Shown: positions 53,612 through 62,932, counted from the first letter of the stretch. The stretch: DNA of 64,000 bases from Actinoplanes regularis (GCF_900188005.1 NZ_FZNR01000002.1:558001-622000), one strand, 5' to 3'. Translations and numbers: made by a program. The notes: a model not told the origin generated them from the letters alone.

Positions 53612-54043
53612 CTACAGTCCGCCGGGCAGCACCCCCTCCTCGATGTCCGCGAAGTCTTCCTCGCTCGCCGAGAGGTAGTCGTCCCAGGACTGCTTGTCCC
53701 AGATCTCGACCCGGGTGCTGGCCCCGATCACCACGAGATCCCGGCCGAGACTCGCGTACTCCCGCAGATGTGCGGGGATGGTGACCCGGCCCTGCTTGTC
53801 GGGGACCTCGTCGTGTGCGCTGGCGAAGAACACCCGGCTGTAAGCCCGGGCGGACTTGTTCGTCACCGGCGCCTCGCGCAGCTGGCCCGCGATGCGCTGG
53901 AACTCCGGCATCGGGAACACGTAAAGACAGCGCTCCTGCCCTTTCGTGATCACGACACCTCCCGCCAGCTCGTCGCGGAACTTCGCCGGGAGGATCAGCC
54001 GGCCCTTCTCGTCGAGGCGCGGAGTGTGCGTGCCGAGGAACAT
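53612..54043 (-). CDS. mraZ: Transcriptional regulator MraZ
   Basis: 143 residues from the ATG at 54043 (GGGGTGGGG upstream). Two AbrB-like repeats: [19 protein letters not shown] at the start and [19 protein letters not shown] near residue 80. MraZ is a ring-forming DNA-binding protein that represses its own dcw promoter; the matching operator is present 115 bp upstream. First gene of the dcw cluster, on the minus strand. Confidence 0.95.
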   Translation of the reverse strand: MFLGTHTPRLDEKGRLILPAKFRDELAGGVVITKGQERCLYVFPMPEFQRIAGQLREAPVTNKSARAYSRVFFASAHDEVPDKQGRVTIPAHLREYASLGRDLVVIGASTRVEIWDKQSWDDYLSASEEDFADIEEGVLPGGL

Positions 54044-54157
54044 CGGCCCCACCCCTTTGCCGGGACGGCCGCCCCTTCGCGGAGGAGGTGGTCCGTCTGT
54101 CAACTCGGGCCGGCAGGCTCCGCGGTTTGGGTCCCGTGGTTCGATTCCTCGGTCCTG

Positions 54158-54197
54158 CCACTGGGCCCCACTCTACTCCACTTCCCTCCACCTGCAA
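54158..54197 (-). promoter_or_regulatory. dcw promoter with four in-phase MraZ boxes
   Basis: On the minus strand GTGG occurs at exact 10-bp intervals four times (plus-strand CCAC at 54158, 54168, 54178 and 54188), as GTGGAG, GTGGAG, GTGGGG, GTGGCA. This is the known MraZ operator layout of short direct repeats with 10-bp period. TTGCAG (54197-54192) and TAGAGT (54175-54170) with a 16-bp spacer make a plausible promoter overlapped by the boxes. Confidence 0.8.
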
Positions 54198-54430
54198 CCC
54201 GAAAGCGACCGGTCCCGAGCAGTTTTCGCGGACGTAATCCCTGTTCAAAGGGGGTGGCTCGAAGTGGAGGGCGAAGGCATGATCCACCAGGTCCGGTTTC
54301 CGACATCGGGCACAGGAGGGTCGATAAGTCCCGGCGAAAGCCTCTTCCGGACGCTCGATGGAGGAATGTGGGGCCCCCTGGGGAGGAAAGTGGGGGACCC
54401 CCTCGCACCCTCCGGAAGCCGGAGACGTTA

Positions 54431-54465
54431 GTGGGGCGCGACCCGGGATCCGGGTCGCGCCCCAC
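54431..54465. terminator. Strong hairpin between the NlpC/P60 gene and mraZ
   Basis: Perfect 16-bp arms (54431-54446 and 54450-54465) around GAT. It separates the NlpC/P60 transcript from the mraZ promoter region (54044-54430), which holds no gene. Confidence 0.85.
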
Positions 54466-54538
54466 TGGCGATGCTTCCTTACTTACCTACTCACGTACTC
54501 GGCACCGGCGCGGTACTCACCGGGCGCCGTTCACCGGA

Positions 54539-55351
54539 TCAGGCGACCAGGCGCCGTACGACGTAGTTGCTGCCGTACATCTTGTGCTTGCCGACCCGGG
54601 CGCCGGTGTGCGGCGAGTCGTACATGTAGCCGCCGCCCGCGTAGATGCCCGCGTGGTAGCCGTACGACCCCGACCGGAAGATGATCAGGTCGCCGACCCG
54701 CTTGCCGGACTTGCTGACCGCCTTGCCGTAATGCTGCTGCCCGTCCGCCTTGTGCGGCAGCTTCTTGCCGGCCGCCGCCTTGTAGACGTACTGCGTGAAG
54801 CCGGAGCAGTCGAACCGCTTCGGCCCGGCGGCGGCGAACTTGTACAGCGCGCCGGTGTGACTCCTGGCCTCGGCCAGGATCTTGGCACCGTTGACCCGCA
54901 CGGTGATCTTCATGCTGCTGGACGCCTGGACGTAACCGGGGCCGGTGAAGAGCGTCCGGAGCCACACGGTGGCCTTCGGCGCGGCCGTGAAGGTCACCGT
55001 CCCGCTGCTGGGAACGGCCTTCTTGGCCCAGAGCACCCACTTGCCGTTCTTGTAGATCTGCAACCGGACGGTGCCCTTGGCAGCCTTACCGGTACGCGGA
55101 TCGAGAACCTTGCTGGTGACCTTGATGCTGTTGCCCCAGGCGAGGCTGTGGCTGCTGACCTTGCTGGTCAGCTTGGGCTTCACCGCCGCGGTCGCGGCCT
55201 TCGCGGTAGCGGCGGTGACCGGGGTCGCGGCGGCCGCCGAGGCGGGCGACGCCGCCACGAGCTGGCCCGCGCAGAGGCAGAGACCCAGGGACAGTGCGGC
55301 GGTTCCGGCGCCGGAAATGCGGCGGCCTCGGCTCGAACTGTGTTCGTGCAC
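54539..55351 (-). CDS. Secreted NlpC/P60 (C40) peptidoglycan endopeptidase
   Basis: 270 residues from a GTG at 55351. A signal peptide (basic start, A-L-S-L-G-L-C-L-C-A-G, cleavage after A-S-A) is followed by an Ig-like region (residues ~60-150: L-T-S-K-V-S, T-V-R-L-Q-I-Y-K-N-G-K-W) and the NlpC/P60 domain with catalytic Cys in R-F-D-C-S-G-F-T-Q-Y-V-Y, His in Y-H-A-G-I-Y and H-T-G in the third position. It should cleave stem peptides in the wall. A c-di-AMP riboswitch in its leader fits known control of actinobacterial wall hydrolases. Confidence 0.92.
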   Translation of the reverse strand: MHEHSSSRGRRISGAGTAALSLGLCLCAGQLVAASPASAAAATPVTAATAKAATAAVKPKLTSKVSSHSLAWGNSIKVTSKVLDPRTGKAAKGTVRLQIYKNGKWVLWAKKAVPSSGTVTFTAAPKATVWLRTLFTGPGYVQASSSMKITVRVNGAKILAEARSHTGALYKFAAAGPKRFDCSGFTQYVYKAAAGKKLPHKADGQQHYGKAVSKSGKRVGDLIIFRSGSYGYHAGIYAGGGYMYDSPHTGARVGKHKMYGSNYVVRRLVA

Positions 55352-55370
55352 GGTAGAGAGATCCCTCCGG

Positions 55371-55581
55371 CACGCCTGCGAGGTTAGCTGTCGGGTTCGG
55401 GCGGGAAGGCTTGCCCGGCCACCGTGGTGGCTTCACCCCGAGGTCCGACCGGTTGCGCCGCCGGTTCTCGCGCGGCGCGGTACGGACCGAGAATGGGTCC
55501 CCCGTCCCTGCCCCCTGATGCCTTGTCAGCTTGCTGAATTTCGGTGGTCGCGTCGACCGGCCCGGGGCAGGGCTCGGCGTG
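55371..55581 (-). ncRNA. c-di-AMP riboswitch (ydaO/yuaA class)
   Basis: In the leader of the NlpC/P60 gene. Signature blocks in order are GGGGGACCC, CGGGGTGAAGCC and CCCGAACCCGACAGCTAACC followed by TCGCAGGCG, which match the conserved ydaO core. P1 pairs CACGCC (55581-55576) with GGCGTG (55376-55371), and the gene's GGAGGG follows directly. In actinobacteria this class turns wall hydrolase genes down when c-di-AMP is high. The 5' boundary is my estimate. Confidence 0.85.
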
Positions 55582-55936
55582 AACCAGGTCGGCGCGACCG
55601 GCGAGCGGTTGCCGCCGGTAAATCTTTGGTACCTGACTTTCCCCATGATCGTCAGGCGTGAATTGATCACACACAGTGATTGGCACACTGGTCGCTGTCC
55701 AATTTGCTAGCTCCACAAGACAAATGTCATTACGCGTCGTGATTCAGCAATTACTTTGCGTCGATCGGAATGGGTGAACCGGAACACATAAAAACTCTGG
55801 TGAATGCCCGTGCGAGGGACGGCATCGCCGGTCAGCGGCACAAACGCGGTAACCCGTTCGGCCCATCCGGCCCGGTCCGAGGATCCAGGCCTTCCGGCAA
55901 CTCGACGTAACCCCCGGGTCCGGTACCCTCGCTGGC

Positions 55937-57172
55937 GTGACGGACGGGAAATTGCCTCTGCGGGCCATAGTCGCGACCACCGCGTCGAAGACTGCGGCCG
56001 CGCTCTCCAGGGCCGCGGGACGCGGCGACGGTTCGGTGATCGGTGGCTGGATCGGCCTCAAGATCGACCCGGACCTCCTGGCTCACCTCGCGTCCGGCCG
56101 CGCCGTCGCACTGGTCTCCGGCACCAACGGCAAGACCACCACCACCCGGCTCACCGCGGCCGCGGTCGGCGTGCTCGGCCGGGTCGCCACCAACGGCTAC
56201 GGCGCGAACATGCCCACCGGGCACACCTCGGCGCTGGCGAAGGAGGGGCACACCCCGTTCGCCGTGCTGGAGGTCGACGAGCACTACCTGGCCCAGGTGA
56301 TCGACTCCACCCGCCCCAAGGTGGTGGCGCTGCTCAACCTCTCCCGCGACCAGCTCGACCGGGCGAAGGAGGTGGCGATGATGGCGCAGCTGTGGAGGAC
56401 CGCGCTGGCCGGCCACCCCGACATCCGGGTGGTCGCCAACGCCGACGACCCGCTGGTCGTCTGGGCCGCCGGCGCCAGCCCGCAGACCACCTGGTTCAGC
56501 GCCGGCCAGCGCTGGCAGGACGACTCCGCCGTCTGCCCGGAGAGCGGCCACCCGATCGAGCGCGCCAACGGTGACTGGTGGTGCGTCGGCTGCCCGCTGC
56601 GCCGTCCCACCCCGCAGTGGGTGGTCGAGGAGGACGGCGTCATCGACCCGCGCGGCGACTGGCACCTGGTCAAGCTGCAGCTCCCCGGCAAGGTCAACCT
56701 GGGCAACGCGGCCACGGCGCTCGCGGTCGCCGGCGAGTTCGGGGTCCGCCCGATCGAGGCGCTCCCCCGGCTCTCCCGGGTGACCTCGATCGCCGGGCGC
56801 TACGCGCAGGTCGACCGGGACGGGCGGAACATCCGCCTGCTGCTCGCGAAGAACCCGGCGAGTTGGCTGGAGGCCTTCGACATGGCCGACCAGGCGCCGA
56901 CCCTGCTCTCCATCAACGCGCGGGACCCCGACGGCCTGGACACCTCCTGGCTGTGGGACGTCGACTTCTCCCCGCTGCGCGGCCGCCCGGTTCTGATCAC
57001 CGGCGACCGGGCCTTCGACCTGGCCGTGCGCCTGCAGGTGAACCAGGTGCCGTTCCAGCACGTACACACCTTCAACGAGGCGCTGGCGCAGGTGCCGCCG
57101 GGCCGCCTCGAGGTGATCGCCAACTACACGGCGTTCCAGGACATCCGAGCGGTGCTGGACCGCGTCAACTGA
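55937..57172 (+). CDS. murT: Lipid II isoglutaminyl synthase, MurT subunit
   Basis: 411 residues, a Mur-ligase-like protein with ATP loop L-V-S-G-T-N-G-K-T-T-T-T-R, N-L-S-R-D-Q-L-D-R and a four-Cys zinc ribbon (C-P-E-S-G-H then C-V-G-C) inserted in the middle domain, diagnostic of MurT. The C-terminal DUF1727 domain contains D-V-D-F-S-P. With GatD it amidates the D-Glu of lipid II to D-isoglutamine. It is divergent from the NlpC/P60 gene and 34 bp upstream of gatD. Confidence 0.94.
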   Translation: MTDGKLPLRAIVATTASKTAAALSRAAGRGDGSVIGGWIGLKIDPDLLAHLASGRAVALVSGTNGKTTTTRLTAAAVGVLGRVATNGYGANMPTGHTSALAKEGHTPFAVLEVDEHYLAQVIDSTRPKVVALLNLSRDQLDRAKEVAMMAQLWRTALAGHPDIRVVANADDPLVVWAAGASPQTTWFSAGQRWQDDSAVCPESGHPIERANGDWWCVGCPLRRPTPQWVVEEDGVIDPRGDWHLVKLQLPGKVNLGNAATALAVAGEFGVRPIEALPRLSRVTSIAGRYAQVDRDGRNIRLLLAKNPASWLEAFDMADQAPTLLSINARDPDGLDTSWLWDVDFSPLRGRPVLITGDRAFDLAVRLQVNQVPFQHVHTFNEALAQVPPGRLEVIANYTAFQDIRAVLDRVN

Positions 57173-57206
57173 GCCGGTCCGCTACGGAAAGACGGAGTTC
57201 TCGATC

Positions 57207-57920
57207 ATGAACGACAGCACGCTGCGGATCGTCTGGATCTACCCCGATCTGTTGTCGACCTATGGCGACCGGGGCAACATGCTGATCCTGGCGCACCGGG
57301 CGGCCGCCCGCGGCATCCCGGTGGAGACCTACGAGGTCCGCTCCGACATGCAGATGCCGACCACCGCCGACATCTACCTGATCGGTGGTGGCGAGGACGG
57401 TCCACAGGCGCTCGCCTCCCAGCGGCTGATCGCCGACGGCGGTCTGCACCGGGCGGTCAACCAGGGCGCCTCGGTACTGGCGATCTGCGCGGGTTACCAA
57501 CTGTTCGGCCATTCGTTCTTCGCCAAGGGGACCAAGTGTGCCGGGCTCAGCCTGCTCGACATCACCTCCGACCGGGGCGAGACCCGGGCGGTCGGCGAGT
57601 TGCGCGGCGACATCGACCCGCGGCTCGGCCTGCCCCCGCTGACCGGTTTCGAGAACCACGGCGGCCGCACCCACCTGGGCCAGCACGCCGCGCCGCTGGC
57701 CCGGGTGACCGGTGGCATCGGCAACGACGGCCAGACCGAGGGGGCCTGGTACGGAAAGATCATCGGGACGTACTCGCACGGCCCGGCGCTGGCTCGCAAC
57801 CCAGATCTAGCCGATTTGCTACTTCGCTGGTCAACCGGTGCGGATAGGCTTGCGCCCCTCGACGACGCCTGGGCCGAACGGCTCCGGGGCGAACGGCTCG
57901 CCGCGGGCCTACCCGCCTGA
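57207..57920 (+). CDS. gatD: Lipid II isoglutaminyl synthase, GatD glutaminase subunit
   Basis: 237 residues, a CobB/CobQ-type class I glutaminase. Nucleophile Cys in L-A-I-C-A-G-Y-Q-L-F-G, and catalytic His in T-Y-S-H-G-P-A-L; the N-terminal I-V-W-I-Y-P-D-L-L-S-T-Y-G-D-R-G-N is typical of GatD. It releases ammonia for MurT. The C-terminal W-S-T-G-A-D-R-L-A-P-L-D-D is the helix that packs on MurT. Confidence 0.94.
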   Translation: MNDSTLRIVWIYPDLLSTYGDRGNMLILAHRAAARGIPVETYEVRSDMQMPTTADIYLIGGGEDGPQALASQRLIADGGLHRAVNQGASVLAICAGYQLFGHSFFAKGTKCAGLSLLDITSDRGETRAVGELRGDIDPRLGLPPLTGFENHGGRTHLGQHAAPLARVTGGIGNDGQTEGAWYGKIIGTYSHGPALARNPDLADLLLRWSTGADRLAPLDDAWAERLRGERLAAGLPA

Positions 57921-58002
57921 GGACGCCGACGACCACGACCCCGACGCAACAGCCCTGCACGACCTTGTCCTGAACCGACGACAGTTGGGGCGGTAGGCCT
58001 GC

Positions 58003-58731
58003 ATGACCGACAACCTCGATCGCCCCACGGGCGCCATCCCCGGGGCCGTCCAGGCCGCACCGATCTGCCACCCCGCCGCCATGAGCCGCCGGCACCGCCT
58101 CCTCCGGGTCGGGCTGCTCATCCTGGGAGTCGGCGGCCTCGCCGGGGCCGCCGCCCTGCTGCCCATGCGGGAGATCGGCGACGCGGTCGTCGCGCTCGGC
58201 CCGGGTGCCGCCGTGGCCGTCGCGGTCCTCGGCGGCCTGCTGCTGTCGGTGCTGGTCCCGCGCACCGCGGTCACCGTCGCGTGCGGTGCCCTGCTCGGCG
58301 CGGCGACGGGCGCGATCGCCGCCCTGGCCGCCGCCATCATCGCCGCCACCGCCACCTACTACCTGGGCCGCTGGGCCGGTCGCGGCGCCCTGCAGGCCAA
58401 GACCGGCGGCCGGCTGGCCCGCCTGGACGGCTGGCTCAACCGCCGGGGGCTCGCCGCCGTGCTCCTGGTCCGCTTCCTGCCGCTCGCCCCGTTCGGGCTG
58501 GTCGGCTACGCGTACGGCACCACCAGCGTCTGCCGCAAGCGCTACCTGCTGGGCACCACGATCGCCGCCATCCCGTCCACGGTCACCTACGCCGTGATCG
58601 GCGCCGCGGTCGCCGCTCCCGGCAGGATGGGGCCGCTCACGATCGCGCCCGCGGTGATCAGCTTCATCCTCTCCACCGCGATCGTCATCCGCTGGCGCCA
58701 GACCTCCCGCCGCGTCCTGGCCCCCGCCTGA
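58003..58731 (+). CDS. TVP38/TMEM64 (VTT domain) membrane protein
   Basis: 242 residues, possibly shorter from Met-27 (58081). About five to six hydrophobic segments. The VTT region is visible as A-A-T-A-T-Y-Y-L-G-R-W-A-G-R, R-F-L-P-L-A-P-F-G-L-V-G-Y-A-Y-G and I-P-S-T-V-T-Y-A-V-I-G. Family members are lipid scramblase-like (DedA superfamily). The gene ends inside a short tandem repeat. It is 82 bp after gatD, but a functional link to it is not evident. Confidence 0.85.
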   Translation: MTDNLDRPTGAIPGAVQAAPICHPAAMSRRHRLLRVGLLILGVGGLAGAAALLPMREIGDAVVALGPGAAVAVAVLGGLLLSVLVPRTAVTVACGALLGAATGAIAALAAAIIAATATYYLGRWAGRGALQAKTGGRLARLDGWLNRRGLAAVLLVRFLPLAPFGLVGYAYGTTSVCRKRYLLGTTIAAIPSTVTYAVIGAAVAAPGRMGPLTIAPAVISFILSTAIVIRWRQTSRRVLAPA

Positions 58732-58808
58732 CCCAGCCGGCCGCCGCGCCCTGGCCCCCGCCTGACTCAGCCGGCCGCCACGTCCGGCCCTCGCCTGACC
58801 CGGTCGGC
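58707..58808. repeat. Tandem duplication of the VTT gene 3' end
   Basis: Three imperfect ~34-bp units based on CCTGGCCCCCGCCTGA-[CT]-CAGCCGG; the first contains the stop codon of the VTT gene. The second and third lie in the non-coding gap up to 58834. Confidence 0.7.
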
Positions 58809-58834
58809 GGGCCTGTCCCGTGCCGGGGCGCCGC

Positions 58835-59956
58835 TCAGGGGAGGATGCGGGTCTCCGCGACCGGGAGCGGCTTGTCCCACCAGTGGGCGTGACGCCGGTA
58901 GACCGCGGGATCCCGCTCGGCGAGGAACTCCACCAGCCCCGCCGCCTCAGCCGCCAGCCCGGACCAGTCGGCCGCACCGATCGGATGGAACGCGGAGACC
59001 TCGACACCCGACGGCACGATCCGCCAGATCCCGGCCACCCGCCCGTCCACCAGAACCGTCGGCAGGAGGTCACCGTTCATCCGGGCGAACATCTTCCGGT
59101 GCTCCGCCGTCGTGAATCGGGTCCGATCCGCATGCGCGAGCAGCACGTTGTCCCACATCCCCAGTAACCGGGGCGGTGCCGGCGTCTCCTCGTCCGGCAG
59201 CAGGCCATCCAGTACGTCGTACAACCTCGTACCGTCGAACGCGGTCAGCTCCACCAGCTGATCAGCGAGCGACCGGACCGCCTCTCGCAGGATCCGCGCC
59301 GGCAGCAGCGTGAACTGCCCCATGTCGGCGATCGAAGCCGGACCGTAGGCGGTCAGATAGCGGTGGACCAGCTCTCGGGTCGACGCGTCCCGGCGCTCGA
59401 CCGGGAGCAGCTCGGGCGCGGTAAGAAAGGTGTCCTCCCGGCCGAACGACCAGGGCCCGCCGGTCGGTGTCCGCAGCAGCGGCGCACAGGTCCGCAGCGC
59501 CCACCACAGCCCTCTGCGCTCCCCGCCGAAATGCTCCGTGATCATCCGGTCGATCTCGGCCGCACTCCGCGACGTCGCGGTGAAGGCGAGCAGCACCGGA
59601 AGGAACTCGTCCGCGTCGGCCGCGGTCAGGCCGCTCACCGTGAAACGGCGGTCGCCGAGCCGGGCGGCGCGCAGGATGCGGAGCACCGCGTTCTGCAGCA
59701 TCGGGTGATCATCCGCGGCCACCGCGTGCAGCGTGATCCGGAGCAGGGTCGCCCGGACGACCGTGCGGTCCGCGAAAGCCTGATCCAAGCCGGCCGGATC
59801 GAAGACCCGATTCCAGAGCGAGAGGTACGCCGAGGCCGCCGTCTGTGCCTGCAGACCCAGCAGCCGCCGGACGGTGTCGGTCACCGGGACCGCCTCGCGC
59901 GCCAGGAGCATCTGACGCGCGAGGGTGGCCCGGTTGAGCGCCCGGCGGGACAGCAC
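58835..59956 (-). CDS. Winged-helix DNA-binding domain protein (AlkZ-like, HTH_42)
   Basis: 373 residues, GTG start 1 bp after the leuS stop. N-terminal L-S-R-R-A-L-N-R-A-T-L-A-R-Q-M-L-L and V-R-R-L-L-G-L-Q-A-Q-T-A-A-S-A-Y match the winged-helix DNA-binding family that includes the DNA glycosylase AlkZ. The Q-A-Q motif is where AlkZ-type proteins have the catalytic Q-x-Q; here L-Q-A-Q is conserved, as is the R-A-T-L-L-R-I-T-L-H strand. A DNA repair role is possible; many members are uncharacterised. It probably shares the leuS transcript. Confidence 0.82.
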   Translation of the reverse strand: MLSRRALNRATLARQMLLAREAVPVTDTVRRLLGLQAQTAASAYLSLWNRVFDPAGLDQAFADRTVVRATLLRITLHAVAADDHPMLQNAVLRILRAARLGDRRFTVSGLTAADADEFLPVLLAFTATSRSAAEIDRMITEHFGGERRGLWWALRTCAPLLRTPTGGPWSFGREDTFLTAPELLPVERRDASTRELVHRYLTAYGPASIADMGQFTLLPARILREAVRSLADQLVELTAFDGTRLYDVLDGLLPDEETPAPPRLLGMWDNVLLAHADRTRFTTAEHRKMFARMNGDLLPTVLVDGRVAGIWRIVPSGVEVSAFHPIGAADWSGLAAEAAGLVEFLAERDPAVYRRHAHWWDKPLPVAETRILP

Positions 59957-59957
59957 G

Positions 59958-62747
59958 TCAGACGACGACGCTGACCAGGCGGCCCTTGACGACGATGACC
60001 TTCTTCGGCTCCTTGCCGGCCAGCGCCTCGGCGACGGCGGCCAGAGCCGTGGTCCGGACCTCGTCCTCCGGAGTGTCCGGGGCGACCTCGACCCGGCCGC
60101 GGACCTTGCCGTTGATCTGCACCGGGTAGGTGACCGAGTCGGCCACCAGCTGAGCCGGGTCGGCCACCGGGAAGTCGGCGTAGGCCAGCGTGCCCTGGTG
60201 GCCCAGCTTGCCCCACAGCTCCTCGGCCAGGTGCGGGGCGAACGGCGACATCATCAGCACCAGCGGCTCGACCGCCTCACGCGACACCGTGGGCAGCGGG
60301 GTCAGCGTGTTGGTCAGCTCGATCAGCTTGGCGATCGCCGTGTTGAACCGCAGCTCGTCCATGTCTTCGCGGACACCGGCGATGACCCTGTGCAGCACCT
60401 TGCGGGACTTCGGGTCCAGCGGCTCGTCGGTGACCCGGACCGCGCCGGTCTCCTCGTCGACCACCAGGCGCCAGGCGCGCTGCAGGAAGCGCTGCGAGCC
60501 GATCACGGCGCGGGTCTCCCACGGGCGGGAGACGTCCAGCGGACCCATCGCCATCTCGTAGACCCGGAACGTGTCGGCGCCGTACTGGTCGCACATCTCG
60601 TCGGGGGTCACGACGTTCTTCAGGGACTTGCCCATCTTGCCGTACTCCCGGACGACCTCCTGGTCACCGTAGTACCACTTGCCGTCACGCTCGACGACCT
60701 CCTCGGCCGGGACGATCACACCGCGGCCGTCCCGGAACGCGTACGCCTGGATGTAGCCCTGGTTGAACAGCTTCCGGAACGGCTCGAAGGACGAGACGTG
60801 CCCCAGGTCGAACAGGACCTTGTGCCAGAAGCGGGCGTACAGCAGGTGCAGCACGGCGTGCTCGACGCCGCCGACGTACAGGTCGACCCCGCCCGCGTCC
60901 TTTTCGGAGCGGGGACCCATCCAGTAGTTCTCGTTCTCCGGGTCGACCAGAACCTTGTCGTTGTGCGGGTCCAGGTAGCGCAGCTCGTACCAGCAGGAGC
61001 CGGCCCACTGCGGCATGGTGTTCGTCTCGCGGGTGTAGGTCTTCGGACCGTCACCCAGGTCCAGCTCGACCTGCACCCAGTCCTTCTTGCGGGACAGCGG
61101 GGTCTCGGGCTCGGTGTCCGCGTCGTCCGGGTCGAAGGTGCGCGGCGAGAAGTCGTCGACCTCCGGCAGCTCGACCGGCAGCATCGACTCGGGCAGCGCG
61201 ATCGGCAGGCCGGTCTCGTCGTAGACGATCGGGAACGGCTCGCCCCAGTACCGCTGCCGGCTGAACAGCCAGTCGCGCAGCCGGTAGGTGGTGGCACCGA
61301 CGCCCTTGCCCTGCTCCTCCAGCCAGGCGATCATCGCGGCCTTCGCCTCGGCCACGCCCTTGCCGTTCAGCCACTCGCTGTTGATCGCCGGACCGTCGCC
61401 CGTGAAGGCACCTTCAAAACCCTCAGGCGCTTCGACGGTACGGATGATCGGCAGCTCGAACACCTCGGCGAACGCCCAGTCGCGCTCGTCCTGCGCGGGC
61501 ACCGCCATGATCGCGCCGGTGCCGTAACCGGCCAGCACGTAGTCGGCGATGAAGACCGGGACGCGCGCGTCGTTGACCGGGTTGACCGCGAACGCACCGG
61601 TGAAGACGCCCGTCTTCACCTTGCCGTCGGCGGTCCGCTCCTCCTCGGTCTTCGCCGCGGCGGCCGCGCGGTACGCGGCGACGGCCTCGGCCGGGGTCGC
61701 GGCGCCACCGGTCCACTTCGGGTTGGTGCCGGCCGGCCACCGCTCGGGCATGACCTTGGAGACCAGCTCGTGCTCGGGCGCCAGGACCATGTAGGTGGCG
61801 CCGAACAGGGTGTCCGGGCGGGTGGTGAAGACCCGGATGTGCTCGCCGTCGATCGGGAAGTCGACGTGCGCGCCCCGGCTGCGGCCGATCCAGTTGCGCT
61901 GCATCAGCTTGACCGGCTCCGGCCAGTCCAGCGACTCCAGGTCGTCGACCAGGCGGTCACCGTACGCGGTGATCCGCATCATCCACTGCTTCAGGCTGCG
62001 CTGGAACACCGGGTAGTTACCGCGCTCGGAGCGGCCCTCCGGGGTGACCTCCTCGTTGGCCAGCACGGTGCCCAGGCCGGGGCACCAGTTGACCGGGGCC
62101 TCGCTCACGTAGGCCAGGCGGTGGCCGTCGATCACCTTGCGGCGCTCGACCGCGGACAGGCCGGCCCACTCCGGCCCGCGCTCCCCCGCCTCGTAGGCGG
62201 CGATCAGCTCACTGATCGGGCGCGCCTTGCCCCGCGCGGGGTCGAACCAGGAGTTGAAGACCTGCAGGAAGATCCACTGGGTCCAGCGGTAGTACTCCGG
62301 GTCGGTGGTGGAGAACGACCGGCGCTCGTCGTACGCCAGACCCAGCCGGCGCAGCTGCTGCCGGTACCGCTCCACGTTCGCCGCGGTGGTGACCGCGGGG
62401 TGGGTGCCGGTCTGCACCGCGTACTGCTCCGCCGGCAGGCCGAAGGCGTCGAAGCCCATCGGGTGCAGCACGTTGAAGCCGGCCATCCGCTGGTAGCGGG
62501 TGTAACAGTCGGTGCCGATGTAGCCCAGCGGGTGGCCGACGTGCAGGCCGGCTCCGGACGGGTACGGGAACATGTCCTGGACGTGCAGCTTCGGCGCACC
62601 GGCCCGCGGGTGGTCCGGGTCGGCCAGCTCGCCGACCGGGTTGGGCGCGTGGAACGTCCCGTTCTCCGCCCAGTACCGCTGCCAGCGCAGCTCCATCTCG
62701 CCGGCCAGCGCGGCGGTGTAGCGGAACGGGTTCTCGGTCTCGCTCAT
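59958..62747 (-). CDS. leuS: Leucyl-tRNA synthetase
   Basis: About 929 residues from the ATG at 62747 ([10 protein letters not shown]); 62756 is an alternative. An in-frame start at 62813 is rejected because it lies in the terminator stem of the leader. Class Ia motifs: H-I-G-H-type [12 protein letters not shown] and K-M-S-K-S-type K-M-G-K-S-L-K-N. The large CP1 editing domain and leucine-specific insertion are present. It charges tRNA-Leu. Expression appears to be controlled by a leader-peptide attenuator upstream. The winged-helix gene follows directly. Confidence 0.96.
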   Translation of the reverse strand: MSETENPFRYTAALAGEMELRWQRYWAENGTFHAPNPVGELADPDHPRAGAPKLHVQDMFPYPSGAGLHVGHPLGYIGTDCYTRYQRMAGFNVLHPMGFDAFGLPAEQYAVQTGTHPAVTTAANVERYRQQLRRLGLAYDERRSFSTTDPEYYRWTQWIFLQVFNSWFDPARGKARPISELIAAYEAGERGPEWAGLSAVERRKVIDGHRLAYVSEAPVNWCPGLGTVLANEEVTPEGRSERGNYPVFQRSLKQWMMRITAYGDRLVDDLESLDWPEPVKLMQRNWIGRSRGAHVDFPIDGEHIRVFTTRPDTLFGATYMVLAPEHELVSKVMPERWPAGTNPKWTGGAATPAEAVAAYRAAAAAKTEEERTADGKVKTGVFTGAFAVNPVNDARVPVFIADYVLAGYGTGAIMAVPAQDERDWAFAEVFELPIIRTVEAPEGFEGAFTGDGPAINSEWLNGKGVAEAKAAMIAWLEEQGKGVGATTYRLRDWLFSRQRYWGEPFPIVYDETGLPIALPESMLPVELPEVDDFSPRTFDPDDADTEPETPLSRKKDWVQVELDLGDGPKTYTRETNTMPQWAGSCWYELRYLDPHNDKVLVDPENENYWMGPRSEKDAGGVDLYVGGVEHAVLHLLYARFWHKVLFDLGHVSSFEPFRKLFNQGYIQAYAFRDGRGVIVPAEEVVERDGKWYYGDQEVVREYGKMGKSLKNVVTPDEMCDQYGADTFRVYEMAMGPLDVSRPWETRAVIGSQRFLQRAWRLVVDEETGAVRVTDEPLDPKSRKVLHRVIAGVREDMDELRFNTAIAKLIELTNTLTPLPTVSREAVEPLVLMMSPFAPHLAEELWGKLGHQGTLAYADFPVADPAQLVADSVTYPVQINGKVRGRVEVAPDTPEDEVRTTALAAVAEALAGKEPKKVIVVKGRLVSVVV

Positions 62748-62804
62748 CTTCACCATCTCGTCTACGTCATTGGGCTTGGGGTCACGCGCTCCGGGCACAA
62801 AAAA

Positions 62805-62858
62805 GCCCCTCACGCAGGAGGGGGCGCCGTGCTGTCACCGAGGCGGGATCAGCACGGC
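62805..62858 (-). promoter_or_regulatory. leuS leader attenuator: pause hairpin and terminator
   Basis: Reading the minus strand: a 9-bp hairpin GCCGTGCTG / CAGCACGGC (62858-62850 with 62834-62826) overlaps the leader-peptide stop. It is immediately followed by a G+C stem (62825-62818 with 62811-62805, one bulge) and a run of six T (62804-62799), an intrinsic terminator of a kind rare in this window. The antiterminator pairing is not clear to me. Confidence 0.75.
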
Positions 62859-62896
62859 CGGCTAAGGAGCAGAACACACCGAGCCATGCGCGCCAT
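62849..62896 (-). CDS. leuS leader peptide with three consecutive Leu codons
   Basis: A 15-codon ORF, ATG at 62896 (second ATG at 62887): M-A-R-M-A-R-C-V-L-L-L-S-R-P-C, stop at 62851-62849. Leu codons CTG, CTC and CTT lie at 62872-62864. It ends in the first stem of the hairpin that precedes a T-tailed terminator, the arrangement of classic peptide attenuators. The ribosome binding site is weak (GAGCGAG). Confidence 0.7.
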   Translation of the reverse strand: MARMARCVLLLSRPC

Positions 62897-62926
62897 GGTA
62901 CTCGCTCGCCGTCACGGACGGCGACC

Positions 62927-62932
62927 GGTATA
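62927..62932 (-). promoter_or_regulatory. Candidate -10 box for leuS
   Basis: TATACC on the minus strand, about 30 bases before the leader-peptide ATG, with TCGGAC 18 bp further upstream as a possible -35. This would put the transcript start near 62920. Confidence 0.4.

Noticed and set aside
54118..54165. T-arm-like GGTTCGATTCC followed by TCCTGCCA, suggesting a tRNA gene end
   Set aside because: No matching acceptor 5' strand, D-arm or anticodon stem can be drawn, and the T-stem does not pair. The stretch overlaps the mraZ promoter and MraZ boxes.
62748..62813. Longer leuS start at 62813
   Set aside because: It would place the start codon inside the terminator stem, and the extra residues do not resemble leucyl-tRNA synthetases; the conserved N-terminus begins at 62747 or 62756.
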